Shown here: positions 18,121 to 28,026 of the stretch, piece after piece
Layout of the letters: the number at the start of each line of letters is the position of its first letter
How positions within the stretch are numbered: the stretch's first letter is position 1
Assembly: GCF_017833415.1 (NCBI RefSeq)
Contig: NZ_JAFICC010000018.1
Coordinates: 1 to 64,000 of the forward strand
DNA length: 64,000 bases
Reading direction: 5' to 3'
Source: Flavobacterium sp. 1355
Lineage (GTDB): Bacteria; Bacteroidota; Bacteroidia; Flavobacteriales; Flavobacteriaceae
Translations under genes and position numbers: made by a program
The notes under the pieces: generated by a model
Databases searched by the model: none
Told to the model about the DNA's origin: nothing
What the model saw: the letters and a program-made list of their open reading frames with translations, nothing else

Positions 18121-21100
18121 ATGCAGAAAAAAACATTAAAAAAATTATTATGTTTAATAGTATGTATGTGGGGAAATTTTTTCTTTGCTCAAACTGTTAA
18201 AGGTAAAGTAACATCGGGAGGAGCCAGCTTACCAGGTGTTAGTGTAATAGTACAAGGAACAAAAAATGGAACAACAACCGATTTTGACGGTAGTTTTGTA
18301 TTAAACAATGTTGAACCAACAGCTTCATTGGTTTTTAGTTATGTAGGATATAAAAATTTAATACTGCCTGCAAAACCGGTCATGCAGGTGACGATGGTAA
18401 ATGACCTTGAAAAATTAAATGAAGTAGTTGTAATCGGATACGGAACTTCAAAAAGAAAGGATATTAATGGTGCGGTTTCTTCTATTAAAGCTTCTGAAAT
18501 TCAGGATAAACCCTTTACTTCTATCGATCAGGCTCTTGTAGGTAAAGCTGCAGGTGTAAACGTTACTCAAAACTCAGGAACCCCCGGAGGAGGAATTTCG
18601 GTTCAGATTAGAGGAATTACTTCTATTAATGGTAATGAGCCTTTGTATGTTATTGACGGAACACCTGTTTTTGCAGATAAAAACAATGATTCATTTTCAT
18701 TCAGCGCATTGGGCGGAGGAAACGGACAAACTAAAAATTCGGCTTTATCTGGTTTGAATATTTCGGATATTGAAACTATTGATATCTTAAAAGATGCCTC
18801 TGCAACGGCAATATATGGTGCAAATGGTGCAAACGGTGTGGTTTTGATTACAACCAAAAAAGGAAAGAAAGGAAAATCAAAATTTGCATACGAAACCTAT
18901 TTGGGAACTCAGCAGGTAACCAATACGGTTGATGTTTTAAACTTACCCCAATATGCTAAATATCAGGCAAAAATTTTCAAATTAAATGGTGAGCCTGTTC
19001 CTTTCCAATACCAAAAACCAGATTTATTAGGAAATGGTACAAACTGGCAGGATGAACTTTTTAGAACTGCTACAATGTACAACCATCAGTTGTCGTTCTC
19101 CGGAGAAAAAGAGGGAACACGTTTTTACACCTCTTTAAATTATTTTGATCAGGAAGGAATTGTTCTAAATTCAGATTTCAACAGATTATCGATGCGATTA
19201 AATGTTGATTCTAATGTAAAATCATGGTTAAAGATTGGTAACAGTTTATCTATAAGCAAATCTTCTCAGCAAGTAGTACGAAACGATGACAGAGGCGGTT
19301 TGGTTATGAACGCGTTAAGGCAATCTCCGGAATTACCGGTTAGAACTCCGGACGGTTCTTATGCAGGGCCAACAACAGGTTTAGGTTCTTCTGCAAATGA
19401 GGCTACTAATCCTATTGCTTTGTCAGAATACAATAATTCGACAACAGAAAGATTTAAAATTAATGGTAATTTATTTGCTGATTTTACGCTTATCAAAGGA
19501 TTGGTTTTCAGAACCGAATTAGGGTATGATTTGAACTTTTCAAAAAGCAAAACTTTTGCTCCAAAATATACTTTAGGAAATGTATCTGAACTTTTAAACA
19601 AATCATTCAAACAGCAGGATCAAAGTTATTACTGGAACATCAAAAATTATTTAACTTATAATAAAACAATAAACGAGAATCATAACTTTACTTTATTATT
19701 AGGTCAGGAAGCTCAGGAAACCCAGTATGAATACCTAAGTGGGTACAGAACGGGTGAATTCTTAAATAAAGATTTTACCAACTTAAACATTGGTGATATC
19801 GATACTGCATTGAACGGAAATGGCTCTGGCAGATGGTCAATGGCCTCTTATATTTCGAGATTAAACTATAGCTTTTCAGACAGGTACTCCTTCTCTGCTT
19901 CCTTAAGAGCAGATGCTTCGTCAAACTTTGGGCCTAACAACAAATGGGGCTATTTCCCTGCATTCTCCGGAGGATGGACAGTAAGTAACGAAAAGTTCTT
20001 TGAGCCTTTATCAAACAGCATAAATTACTTAAAATTCAGAGCCGGTTATGGTTTGGTAGGAAATCAAAATATTCCTGCAAACAGATACCAGACTATTCTA
20101 TCATTGCTTTCATCTCCGTTTGGAGGTGTTTCTCCAACAATTGACAATTTAGGAAACCCTGATATTAAATGGGAATCCCTTAAATCTTTCAACGCTGGTT
20201 TTGAATTGGCAATGTTTAATAACAGAGTAAAATTAGATTTTGATTATTACATTAAAAATTCTTCTGATTTCCTTACCAAACAAATCAATGATGAATCTAA
20301 TCAAAGTGCACTTAACTATTACCTGAATACGGGTGAAATTGTTACCAAAGGAATCGAGCTTACTTTGAATACAAGAAATATTGCGACTGAAAATTTTACC
20401 TGGGACAGTACCATTATCTTTTCAAAATACAATAATGAGCTGACAAGTTTTCAGGGAGAAGGCAAATCTTTATTAGGAAAAGTACAATTTGATTTATATA
20501 CCGTTACCAGAACTACAGAAGGAGAACCGGTAGGCCAATTTTACGGATATGTAACAGACGGTTTGTTTAAAAATGCGGCTGAATTAGCTGCAGGGCCAGT
20601 TCAGGAAACAGGAACAGGAATTGGAGATATCCGTTTTAAAGATCTTAATAACGATGGAAAAATCGACAGTAAAGATCAAAGAGCCATAGGAGATGCAATT
20701 CCTGATTTTACTTATGCGTTTACCAATAATTTTAAATACAAAAACTTCAATTTGTCAGTTGTTTTAACCGGTAGTCAGGGCAACCAGATTTATAATTTCA
20801 CACGTCATTATACTGATGGAATTTATCCGGGATTTGGAGACCGATTCGGAAATGTCAGCACTCAGGCCATGCAGGCTTTTGAACCTGGTGTAAACGAAAA
20901 TACAGATGTGCCAAGAATTACACTTAACGATCCAAATGGTAATGGCAGAATTTCGAATCGATTCGTTGAAGATGGTTCTTATTTAAGAATTCAGAATGTT
21001 TCTTTGGGATATGATTTGCCAAATAAGATATTCGATAACTCTTTTATATCCAAAGTAAGATTGTATGTAAATGTTCAGAATTTATACACGTTTACAAAAT

Positions 21101-21219
21101 ATACCGGTTTTGATCCTGCCCTTGGAAATTTAGATCAGAATATAACACTAAGTGGTATTGATTTAGGACGTTATCCTGTACCAAGAACAACTTCTATAGG
21201 AGTGAATTTAGAATTCTAA
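18121..21219 (+). CDS. SusC-like TonB-dependent transporter
   Basis: A 1032-residue outer-membrane transporter. A signal peptide (to about 24, FFFAQ) is followed by the carboxypeptidase-like domain typical of SusC (about 25-105, VKGKVTSGGASLPGVSVIVQGT), then the junction VVIGYGTSKRKDINGAVSSI, the plug with VQIRGITSINGNEPLYVIDGTPVF, and a barrel to the end. It imports oligosaccharides with the SusD-like lipoprotein encoded 58 bp downstream. The expected size is about 1000 residues, so it is intact. Substrate is inferred as a beta-glucan or related beta-linked glycan from the GH3, GH10 and GH16 neighbours. Confidence 0.95.
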   Translation: MQKKTLKKLLCLIVCMWGNFFFAQTVKGKVTSGGASLPGVSVIVQGTKNGTTTDFDGSFVLNNVEPTASLVFSYVGYKNLILPAKPVMQVTMVNDLEKLNEVVVIGYGTSKRKDINGAVSSIKASEIQDKPFTSIDQALVGKAAGVNVTQNSGTPGGGISVQIRGITSINGNEPLYVIDGTPVFADKNNDSFSFSALGGGNGQTKNSALSGLNISDIETIDILKDASATAIYGANGANGVVLITTKKGKKGKSKFAYETYLGTQQVTNTVDVLNLPQYAKYQAKIFKLNGEPVPFQYQKPDLLGNGTNWQDELFRTATMYNHQLSFSGEKEGTRFYTSLNYFDQEGIVLNSDFNRLSMRLNVDSNVKSWLKIGNSLSISKSSQQVVRNDDRGGLVMNALRQSPELPVRTPDGSYAGPTTGLGSSANEATNPIALSEYNNSTTERFKINGNLFADFTLIKGLVFRTELGYDLNFSKSKTFAPKYTLGNVSELLNKSFKQQDQSYYWNIKNYLTYNKTINENHNFTLLLGQEAQETQYEYLSGYRTGEFLNKDFTNLNIGDIDTALNGNGSGRWSMASYISRLNYSFSDRYSFSASLRADASSNFGPNNKWGYFPAFSGGWTVSNEKFFEPLSNSINYLKFRAGYGLVGNQNIPANRYQTILSLLSSPFGGVSPTIDNLGNPDIKWESLKSFNAGFELAMFNNRVKLDFDYYIKNSSDFLTKQINDESNQSALNYYLNTGEIVTKGIELTLNTRNIATENFTWDSTIIFSKYNNELTSFQGEGKSLLGKVQFDLYTVTRTTEGEPVGQFYGYVTDGLFKNAAELAAGPVQETGTGIGDIRFKDLNNDGKIDSKDQRAIGDAIPDFTYAFTNNFKYKNFNLSVVLTGSQGNQIYNFTRHYTDGIYPGFGDRFGNVSTQAMQAFEPGVNENTDVPRITLNDPNGNGRISNRFVEDGSYLRIQNVSLGYDLPNKIFDNSFISKVRLYVNVQNLYTFTKYTGFDPALGNLDQNITLSGIDLGRYPVPRTTSIGVNLEF

Positions 21220-21277
21220 GATTTATAAAAAAACATTTAACGTAATGATTTATAATCGTTAACATAAAAAAATAGTT

Positions 21278-22801
21278 ATGAAAAAACTTTTTAAACTTTT
21301 TATGATGGGAATGCTGATACCATTGCTGTCTTTATTTTCCTGTTCAGATGATTTTTTGGATGCACCATCAGAAAATCAATTAACACCGGGTGATTTACCA
21401 GAAGGAGTTACGGCTTTTGACGGAATTGCTGAGAGTTTGTACTTCAAGCCCTGGTTTACTTTTAATGATAAATTTCTAATTGCTGTAGGCGATATGTATG
21501 CCGGCAACGCTTTTACATTTGACGGTGCTTATGCACAGTTTAAGGATGCTCAGGTAACCTCACAAAACCCAATCCTGACAGAAGGATATGTTTCGTTGTT
21601 TTCTGTAGTCGATCAATCTAATAATTTAATGAGTTTAGTCGAAGAAAGAAAGAGTGAACTGCCAGAAGCATCGTATAAAAAAGCTATCGCAATATCCCGG
21701 TTCATGAGAGCTAATGCTTATTTCTATTTGGTGAGAACTTTTGGAGCCGTGCCTATTATAAGCAAAGCAGGTTCTGCTGCACAGCCCAAAAGAAATCTTG
21801 TTTCAGATGTTTATAAATTCATCAAACTGGATTTAGAATATGCTGTTGAAAATTTACCGGAAAGAGGAGCAAAAAAAGGATATGTTACTAAATATGCTGC
21901 TATGGGTATTCTTGCAAAAGTGCATTTAACCTTAAATGAATATGCAGAATGTGCCGCATTAACCCAGAAAATTATTGGGAACCAATATACGCTAATTCAG
22001 GATTACGGAAACTTGTTCAGCAGTCCGGAGAATAATAACAGTGCAGAGAGTATGTTTGCCCTGCAATGGAAAGCTATTGCTACAGAATGGGGAACACAAA
22101 ATACAAATCAGGCCTATATAGTTCCCGGAGGTACAGGGATTACAGGCGGTGGTGACGGTTGGGGAGTTTATCTTCCGTCAATCTCATTACAAAATGGATT
22201 TGAACCAAAAGATACCCGAAAAAAGAGTACAATCATGACTGATGGAGACTATTATCCTGAATTATTAAAAAGTCAGGGTGGTTTTCTGTATAAAAAAATA
22301 TACTCTTCTACAGCAGCTAATTTCAGAAAATACATTGTAGGTTCTGCAGCCGAAAGAAACGATGTGTTCTTTATGAGAACTTCTCAAAACACAATTATAT
22401 TAAGGTATTCTGATATTTTATTAATGAATGCTGAGGCGATTTTAGCAGGAGCCGGTTCAACAACTTCTGCAGCAGCTTTAAGCTCATTCAACGAAGTAAG
22501 AGCGAGAGCAGGATTGCCAGCTAAAACAGTATTAACAAGAGACGAACTTTTTAATGAAAGAAGGGTTGAATTTGCACTTGAAGGACAATATTTCTTTGAT
22601 TTGAAACGCCGCGGCCTGACCGAAGCAACAGCGATCATTTCGCAGCAGGAAGTTGGTTTCTATTCTGATGATGCCAGAACAGAATTGATTTCCAGAAAGA
22701 TAACTCCGGGAAGCAATTACTTTGAACTGCCATTGCCACAGTCTGCTATTGATACTAATCCATCATTATTAGAGCCTCCGGTTCCTTTTAACTTTAACTA
22801 A
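21278..22801 (+). CDS. SusD-like surface glycan-binding lipoprotein
   Basis: A 507-residue lipoprotein (LFSCSDDFLD, Cys22). The opening DDFLDAPSENQLTPGDL and tetratricopeptide-like helices (MRANAYFYLVRTFGAVPII) are classic for SusD/RagB. The C-terminal part has the usual YSDILLMNAEAI and FNERRVEFALEGQYFFDLKRRG. It caps the SusC barrel and captures oligosaccharide at the cell surface. Cotranscribed with SusC (58-bp gap) and with the next gene (6-bp gap). Confidence 0.95.
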   Translation: MKKLFKLFMMGMLIPLLSLFSCSDDFLDAPSENQLTPGDLPEGVTAFDGIAESLYFKPWFTFNDKFLIAVGDMYAGNAFTFDGAYAQFKDAQVTSQNPILTEGYVSLFSVVDQSNNLMSLVEERKSELPEASYKKAIAISRFMRANAYFYLVRTFGAVPIISKAGSAAQPKRNLVSDVYKFIKLDLEYAVENLPERGAKKGYVTKYAAMGILAKVHLTLNEYAECAALTQKIIGNQYTLIQDYGNLFSSPENNNSAESMFALQWKAIATEWGTQNTNQAYIVPGGTGITGGGDGWGVYLPSISLQNGFEPKDTRKKSTIMTDGDYYPELLKSQGGFLYKKIYSSTAANFRKYIVGSAAERNDVFFMRTSQNTIILRYSDILLMNAEAILAGAGSTTSAAALSSFNEVRARAGLPAKTVLTRDELFNERRVEFALEGQYFFDLKRRGLTEATAIISQQEVGFYSDDARTELISRKITPGSNYFELPLPQSAIDTNPSLLEPPVPFNFN

Positions 22802-22807
22802 CTTATT

Positions 22808-23908
22808 ATGATAAATAAAATAAAATATAGAATTCTAATTCTTTTCGCATTGGTTTCTTTTACAGCCTGCGAAAATGACGATGCGGTTACTGCAAATGTA
22901 GATGCTATGGTTGCAGAACCGGGAGATTTACTTAATCAGGCTTTTCCACTAAATAAAGTCAGAGTTGAAGGCAAAGGTTTAGAGGGATTAAAAAAGATTA
23001 CGCTGGACAACAAAATTGACATCAGTTTCAATCCAAACTACAATTCAGATAAATCTTTTATTTTCACTATTCCTTTTGATGAAAAACTAGGCAGCAGATT
23101 TGGAGTACAGCCTATCACCTTTACAACCGCGTCTGGATCGCTGACTAAAAATATTGAAATTTTACAGCCTGTTCCAACGATTACAAAAACAATTCCGGCT
23201 GTAGCCACTCCGGGATTCCCGTTGGAAATTGAAGGCACCTGGTTTTATAATATTTCTTCGGTAACCTTAGGAGGAAAAACGCTAAGTTATACTCTAAAAT
23301 CGTCTTCTTCCATTATTATCGGTTTACCTTCAGATGCAGTTTCAGGATCAGAATTAATAATCACTACTCCGGGAGGTACAGCAAAAAGAACCATAAATTT
23401 TGCCACACTGGTTCTTGTATCTGATTTTGACGGAAACGGTGTCAGAACGAGTTGGAATTCTTATGGCGATATCGATAGTTTTAACGCCAATACTACAGGT
23501 GGCCCAACAGGTAATTATGCAACACTTGCATGGACTGGTTCAACTGCCAACGGTTACAACGGAAGCAGCGCCGGAGGAGGAACTAGTTTTCTAAGTACAT
23601 CAAATACTGATGCTACACGAACTTTTATAGATATTGACGTAAGTGCCAATGTAATAGGCGCTCAATTAGCCATACAATTAAACACTATCGATGGTAAAAA
23701 CTATGGTTATAATTTTAAAATAACGGATGTTAATTGGACTACTAAGACAATAACTTTAGCCGATTTTAAAGATGATTACGGGTTTGGGCAGCCTGCCACT
23801 ACGCTGAACGCTTCTAAAGTTAATGAAATCAAAGTAGGAATAGTCCAAACAGATACTCCTAATCCAAGTACTATTAAATTTGACAATATTAAAATTCGCT
23901 ACCAATAA
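22808..23908 (+). CDS. Surface glycan-binding lipoprotein with IPT/TIG domain (SusE-position)
   Basis: A 366-residue lipoprotein (SFTACEND, Cys21). An IPT/TIG domain covers about 115-195 (PVPTITKTIPAVATPGFPLEIEG). The C-terminal part (about 200-366, beginning SDFDGNGVRTSWNSYG) is a beta-rich module ending in KFDNIKIRY, like carbohydrate-binding jelly rolls. The position right after SusD and this architecture fit a surface glycan-binding protein. The exact glycan is not visible. A hairpin lies 34 bp after its stop. Confidence 0.8.
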   Translation: MINKIKYRILILFALVSFTACENDDAVTANVDAMVAEPGDLLNQAFPLNKVRVEGKGLEGLKKITLDNKIDISFNPNYNSDKSFIFTIPFDEKLGSRFGVQPITFTTASGSLTKNIEILQPVPTITKTIPAVATPGFPLEIEGTWFYNISSVTLGGKTLSYTLKSSSSIIIGLPSDAVSGSELIITTPGGTAKRTINFATLVLVSDFDGNGVRTSWNSYGDIDSFNANTTGGPTGNYATLAWTGSTANGYNGSSAGGGTSFLSTSNTDATRTFIDIDVSANVIGAQLAIQLNTIDGKNYGYNFKITDVNWTTKTITLADFKDDYGFGQPATTLNASKVNEIKVGIVQTDTPNPSTIKFDNIKIRYQ

Positions 23909-23942
23909 TTGATGGTCTTGTATTCTAATCTTTAAACTTAAA

Positions 23943-23972
23943 AAAGAGGCTGTGACTAAAAACAGCCTCTTT
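23943..23972 (+). terminator. Hairpin between the SusCD operon and the GH10 gene
   Basis: AAAGAGGCTGT (23943-23953) pairs perfectly with ACAGCCTCTTT (23962-23972). The T run is short (TTTACAAG), so some readthrough into the GH10 gene is likely. The stem sequence is shared with the hairpin at 31423. Confidence 0.65.
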
Positions 23973-24052
23973 ACAAGTAAATTATAAAAACAGAAAATAT
24001 AAATAAGAGTATTCATCTTATCAATAAGGAATATTCTATAATAAAAAACAGT

Positions 24053-25444
24053 ATGAAAATTAAATTTTTACTAATGCTGACCAGCTTTGTCTTTTTCTTA
24101 AATGCCTGCTCAAAAGACGATAATGAAGGTGTTGACACTCTGGAAACACCAGTTGCAAATGCGCCAAAGGACGTAAATGATAATGGCTTTAAAGCAAAAT
24201 GGAATTATGTTTCTAATTCAAAAAGCTATCTTTTGGATGTTTCGACAAGCGAAGATTTTACAACTTTTGTTGCGAATTACAATTCAAAAGAAGTAACTGA
24301 TTTAAATGAAGTCGTGGTTGGTTTAACGGGAGGTACGCAGTATTATTACAGAGTAAGAGCCAAATCAGAAACAGAGATTTCGGGTTATTCAAATGTGATT
24401 AGTGTTGTCACTACAGGTTCCAGCGGTATTCCGGAAGATCCAACATTTTTAAAGGTAAAAGCAAATAAATTGGCTAACCCATTTTTTATTGGTATGGCAA
24501 TAAAAGCTTCGCAATTAACAAATGGAAGCCCTTATGATGTTATTTTGAAAAATGAATTCAGCAGTATTTCTGCCGAATACGAAATGAAAATGGATCAAAT
24601 TTCTACTGCAAGCGGTGTCTACAACTGGACTGTAGCCGATAAAATTGTCGCTTACGGAAATACCAATAACATCAATGTTCACGGTCATGCATTAGTTTGG
24701 CATAATTCAGTACCGCAATGGTTAAAAGATTTTTCTGGCACTGATGCTGAATTTGCTGCAGAAGTAAAAAAATACATCACGGCTGTGGTTACGCATTATG
24801 CAGGAAAAGTAAAATCCTGGGATGTGGTTAACGAAGCTGTAGATGACAATGGCGGTAACATGAGAAATACTATTTTTCTACAGCGAATGGGACCAAATTA
24901 TGTAAAAGACTGTTTCCAATGGGCCAGAGATGCTGCAACTGCCGCAGGTGATACTTCTTTGTTATTGTTCTACAATGACTATGCTACCTCAACTAATATT
25001 GCAAAACAAGATAAAGTCTTTAGTATTGTAGACAACTTAAAAGCAGGCAATATAATTGATGGAGTTGGTTTTCAAATGCACAATACGTATTTAACCCCAA
25101 CCAAAGCCCAAATAGAAACTGATATTAACAGAGCTGTCGCTAAAGGTCTAAAAATCCATGTTTCGGAATTAGATATACAGGTAAATCAGTTTAATGACAT
25201 CTCTACTTTTACAAATGAAAGAAGGTTAGCGCAAAAGCAAAAATACAAAGAGATTGTGCAGCTATATAACGCCCTTCCTGCCGCAAATAAATATGCCCTG
25301 ACAGTTTGGGGAATGAAGGATAATGAATCCTGGATTCCATATAGTACAGAACTTAACCACCCAGGAAATGACTGGCCTCTGCTGTATGATTCTAATTTTG
25401 CTATAAAAAGTTCTCATACCGGATTTCTGGAAGGTTTAGATTAA
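24053..25444 (+). CDS. GH10 endo-beta-1,4-xylanase-type lipoprotein
   Basis: A 463-residue lipoprotein (FLNACSKDD, Cys19). A fibronectin III-like domain (about 31-122) precedes a GH10 barrel (about 133-455). Both catalytic glutamates are present: acid/base E261 in WDVVNEA and nucleophile E372 in HVSELDI; HGHALVWH (about 210-217) is the usual GH10 substrate-site motif. GH10 enzymes cut beta-1,4-xylan, and some accept beta-1,4/1,3 mixed polymers. Its lipid anchor suggests action at the cell surface. A GH10 beside GH3 and GH16 is somewhat unusual, so the target may be a mixed-linkage glycan. It follows the SusCD operon after a hairpin and shares no visible operator. Confidence 0.9.
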   Translation: MKIKFLLMLTSFVFFLNACSKDDNEGVDTLETPVANAPKDVNDNGFKAKWNYVSNSKSYLLDVSTSEDFTTFVANYNSKEVTDLNEVVVGLTGGTQYYYRVRAKSETEISGYSNVISVVTTGSSGIPEDPTFLKVKANKLANPFFIGMAIKASQLTNGSPYDVILKNEFSSISAEYEMKMDQISTASGVYNWTVADKIVAYGNTNNINVHGHALVWHNSVPQWLKDFSGTDAEFAAEVKKYITAVVTHYAGKVKSWDVVNEAVDDNGGNMRNTIFLQRMGPNYVKDCFQWARDAATAAGDTSLLLFYNDYATSTNIAKQDKVFSIVDNLKAGNIIDGVGFQMHNTYLTPTKAQIETDINRAVAKGLKIHVSELDIQVNQFNDISTFTNERRLAQKQKYKEIVQLYNALPAANKYALTVWGMKDNESWIPYSTELNHPGNDWPLLYDSNFAIKSSHTGFLEGLD

Positions 25445-25498
25445 ATTTTAAAACATAATGCTTTACTACACTATCAATTAACCACAAAAAAGAAAATT

Positions 25499-26431
25499 AT
25501 GAAAAAACTAAATTTGTTCGCATTAGCAGTAACATGCGTATTTGGATTAGGATTTGCATCCTGCGCAGATGAAGCCAATTCTCCCGCAAAGGACCAATTG
25601 GCAACCACAGCCTCAAATACAAATAGTACAACAAGTAAAGTAGCCGGTGCCCCGTGGGTCAAACAATTTGAAGACACATTTAACGTAGGCTCAAATCTCT
25701 CACAATGGACAAAAGAGCAGCGGGCAGATTATAATTCCTGGTATTGTGACTATTATAGTTCAGTGCCAACCACACAATGGAGAGACGGAAGACAATGTCT
25801 GGAAATCAAGACTACAAAATTGAGCACGTACAAATATCAATCTGGCTTTATCACCTCCAATTATCAATACAAACCAGAAAACAATACAGAGTACATGCTT
25901 TCTGCCACTATTAAATTAGTAGCGATGGATGGAGGTACTTACAAATCTTTTACACAAACGTATGGGGCCTGGCCGGCCTTTTGGTCTGTGCAGGGAAATG
26001 CCTGGCCAACTCAGGGAGAGATTGATATTATGGAAGGGTATTCTTTTGCGCCTAATTCTAGTCGTTTTACTTCAAATATTTTTTATGGAACTTCTACCGG
26101 AACAAACTTGCTGGGAAACTCCGCAGAAAGAAACTATCCGGGTAATTTTGATATAAACGGAAATGGCGGGTGGCATTTATATGAATCCTTTTGGAAGATG
26201 AAAGATAATGTCGTAACAGTAACCATAAAGGTTGATAATGTAACCGTTGCAACGTATACCAATAGTAGTGTAGCCAATCTTAATTTTAATAATTTCGGAA
26301 AACATTCTATCATTTTAAATATGAATGTGGGCTCCAAAGACTCCAATTTTATAGACCCTAATAAAATCAACCTGTTCTCTAGTGTGATGATGTGGGTAGA
26401 TGATGTAACAGTTTACAAAAGACCAATCTAA
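25499..26431 (+). CDS. GH16 endo-beta-glucanase lipoprotein
   Basis: A 310-residue lipoprotein (GFASCADEA, Cys22) with a Thr/Ser-rich linker to about residue 48. The GH16 beta-sandwich follows, with the catalytic motif GEIDIMEG: nucleophile E174, D176 and acid/base E179. Aromatic residues WPAFWSVQGNAWPTQ just before it line the cleft. GH16 members of this kind hydrolyse beta-1,3 or mixed beta-1,3/1,4 glucans such as laminarin or lichenan. It is 54 bp after the GH10 gene and ends at a strong terminator, so it is probably the last gene of the PUL. Confidence 0.88.
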   Translation: MKKLNLFALAVTCVFGLGFASCADEANSPAKDQLATTASNTNSTTSKVAGAPWVKQFEDTFNVGSNLSQWTKEQRADYNSWYCDYYSSVPTTQWRDGRQCLEIKTTKLSTYKYQSGFITSNYQYKPENNTEYMLSATIKLVAMDGGTYKSFTQTYGAWPAFWSVQGNAWPTQGEIDIMEGYSFAPNSSRFTSNIFYGTSTGTNLLGNSAERNYPGNFDINGNGGWHLYESFWKMKDNVVTVTIKVDNVTVATYTNSSVANLNFNNFGKHSIILNMNVGSKDSNFIDPNKINLFSSVMMWVDDVTVYKRPI

Positions 26432-26463
26432 AATTTGTTTTTTGTTCAATCACAGCATTCACT

Positions 26464-26497
26464 AAAAAAGTCCTAATAAAAATTAGGACTTTTTTTT
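26464..26497 (+). terminator. Terminator at the end of the PUL
   Basis: AAAAAAGTCCTAAT (26464-26477) pairs with ATTAGGACTTTTTT (26482-26495), followed by T. Confidence 0.9.
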
Positions 26498-26586
26498 GCT
26501 GAATCTTAAATATTGAAATTCTAAATTTTCAAATATTTAAGATTATTACCGCCAAAGTATTCCAACCGATGCTGTCGGATATTGAT

Positions 26587-26594
26587 TATATTTG
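26587..26594 (+). promoter_or_regulatory. -7 box before the small membrane protein gene
   Basis: TATATTTG matches TANNTTTG and lies 31 bases before the ATG at 26626. No clear -33 TTG was seen. Confidence 0.45.
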
Positions 26595-26625
26595 AAAACG
26601 CAAATAATTTACATCCTCTTATTAA

Positions 26626-27072
26626 ATGATCTTTTACATGTTCTTTCAAATTCTGATATCATGGCTTCTGGCATGTGGTATTATAAAACTGTTTAATAAG
26701 GCGATATCAATACCACAAACTACTATTTATCAAGAACCTAAACTGTTAACTGATCTTCTTGCTGTCATTAAAATAAAAATGTCTTTAAAGGGAAAATTAA
26801 TGGCGGGCAGAATACTTCATCATACCATCGGCTTATGTTTTACAGCCATATATTACCTCATATGGTATTATCAATTTGCAGAAATCTCCTTACTGATAAG
26901 TTTTGCCATAGGAATTATAATCAGTTTACTAGGAATTATAAGCTGGACTTTTCTTCATGAAATAGTACCGGCAGACCGCATGATCAATTTCAAGGGATAT
27001 TATCTTCAGCTTGTTTTTGTGCACAATGCTTTTACCCTTATTGCTGTAGCAATATATCAGATATTCATTTAG
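26626..27072 (+). CDS. Integral membrane protein of unknown function
   Basis: A 148-residue protein with four hydrophobic segments (about 3-21, 62-84, 88-109 and 126-147) separated by a cytosolic-looking loop (about 22-60). I do not recognise the family. A single His pair (LHH, about 64-66) and FLHEIVPADR (about 108-117) are notable conserved-looking residues. It is alone between terminators, with its own -7 box. Confidence 0.65.
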   Translation: MIFYMFFQILISWLLACGIIKLFNKAISIPQTTIYQEPKLLTDLLAVIKIKMSLKGKLMAGRILHHTIGLCFTAIYYLIWYYQFAEISLLISFAIGIIISLLGIISWTFLHEIVPADRMINFKGYYLQLVFVHNAFTLIAVAIYQIFI

Positions 27073-27325
27073 CACCAGGACAGCCTTTTTATAAACAAAA
27101 TTTAGCTTAAACTATCAAAAAGCAATTTTTGGCAAAAACAAAAAATCATAATACACTCATTATTAAGCACATATAAAAAACAAGAACTGTTTTTTATCAA
27201 TCAAAACTATACATTATTAATTTATTATGATTTTTAGTTAAGTAAAATCTTGTAAATCACCTGTTTAATTCTATAAGTTTTTTCCGCTCTTGTTTTTGAA
27301 ATTTGTTTAAAAACATATAAAGAGT

Positions 27326-27982
27326 ATGAAAAATTTCTTACGCAATAACGGACTAGGTATTTCCTTCCTATTATTATTTATTGGAACATTAATCGGCCAG
27401 ATAATCTTTGGCTTTGAAGAACATAATAAGGAATTAATTGAAGATGGCAGTACAGCTATTAAACTATCTGCCTATCTCATTTCCGGTCATTTTATTCAAT
27501 CGACTTTTGAAAATTGGGAGAGCGAATTTCTACAAATGGCATTATTTGTTTTGCTAACCATTTTTCTAATGCAACGAGGTTCATCAGAATCTAAAGATCT
27601 GGATAAGGAAGAAGAAGTTGACAGAGAACCCTCGCCAACTCGAAAAGATGCGCCATGGCCTGTAAAAAAAGGCGGATGGATTCTTGAAATCTATAAACAT
27701 TCGCTTACCATTGTCTTATTCCTGTTGTTTATACTTTCATTTTTTGCCCATTTTTATGGAAGCTTAAAAGATGAGAATGAACAATTATCCCTAAAAGGAC
27801 TGCCTCTGGAATCGGCATCAGATTATATTGGAGATTCGAGGTTTTGGTTTGAATCTTTCCAAAACTGGCAAAGCGAATTTTTATCTGTTTTTGCCATTGT
27901 AATGCTCTCAATATACTTTAGGCAAATTGGTTCTTCACAATCTAAACCAGTAGATGCTCCTCATATGGAAACCGGTGAATAA
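27326..27982 (+). CDS. Four-helix membrane protein with internal duplication (DUF6766-like)
   Basis: A 218-residue membrane protein made of two similar halves. Each has a first helix (about 10-29 and 127-148), a loop ending in a WESEF/WQSEF motif (FENWESEFLQM and FQNWQSEFLSV), a second helix and a RGSSESK/IGSSQSK tail. A charged, proline-containing linker (about 92-118) joins them. This matches my recollection of the DUF6766 family; function unknown. The gap 27073-27325 before it shows no gene. Confidence 0.7.
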   Translation: MKNFLRNNGLGISFLLLFIGTLIGQIIFGFEEHNKELIEDGSTAIKLSAYLISGHFIQSTFENWESEFLQMALFVLLTIFLMQRGSSESKDLDKEEEVDREPSPTRKDAPWPVKKGGWILEIYKHSLTIVLFLLFILSFFAHFYGSLKDENEQLSLKGLPLESASDYIGDSRFWFESFQNWQSEFLSVFAIVMLSIYFRQIGSSQSKPVDAPHMETGE

Positions 27983-28026
27983 ATAATATCCCAAAAAAAG
28001 AAGTTTTATTAATAAAATTTATCATT

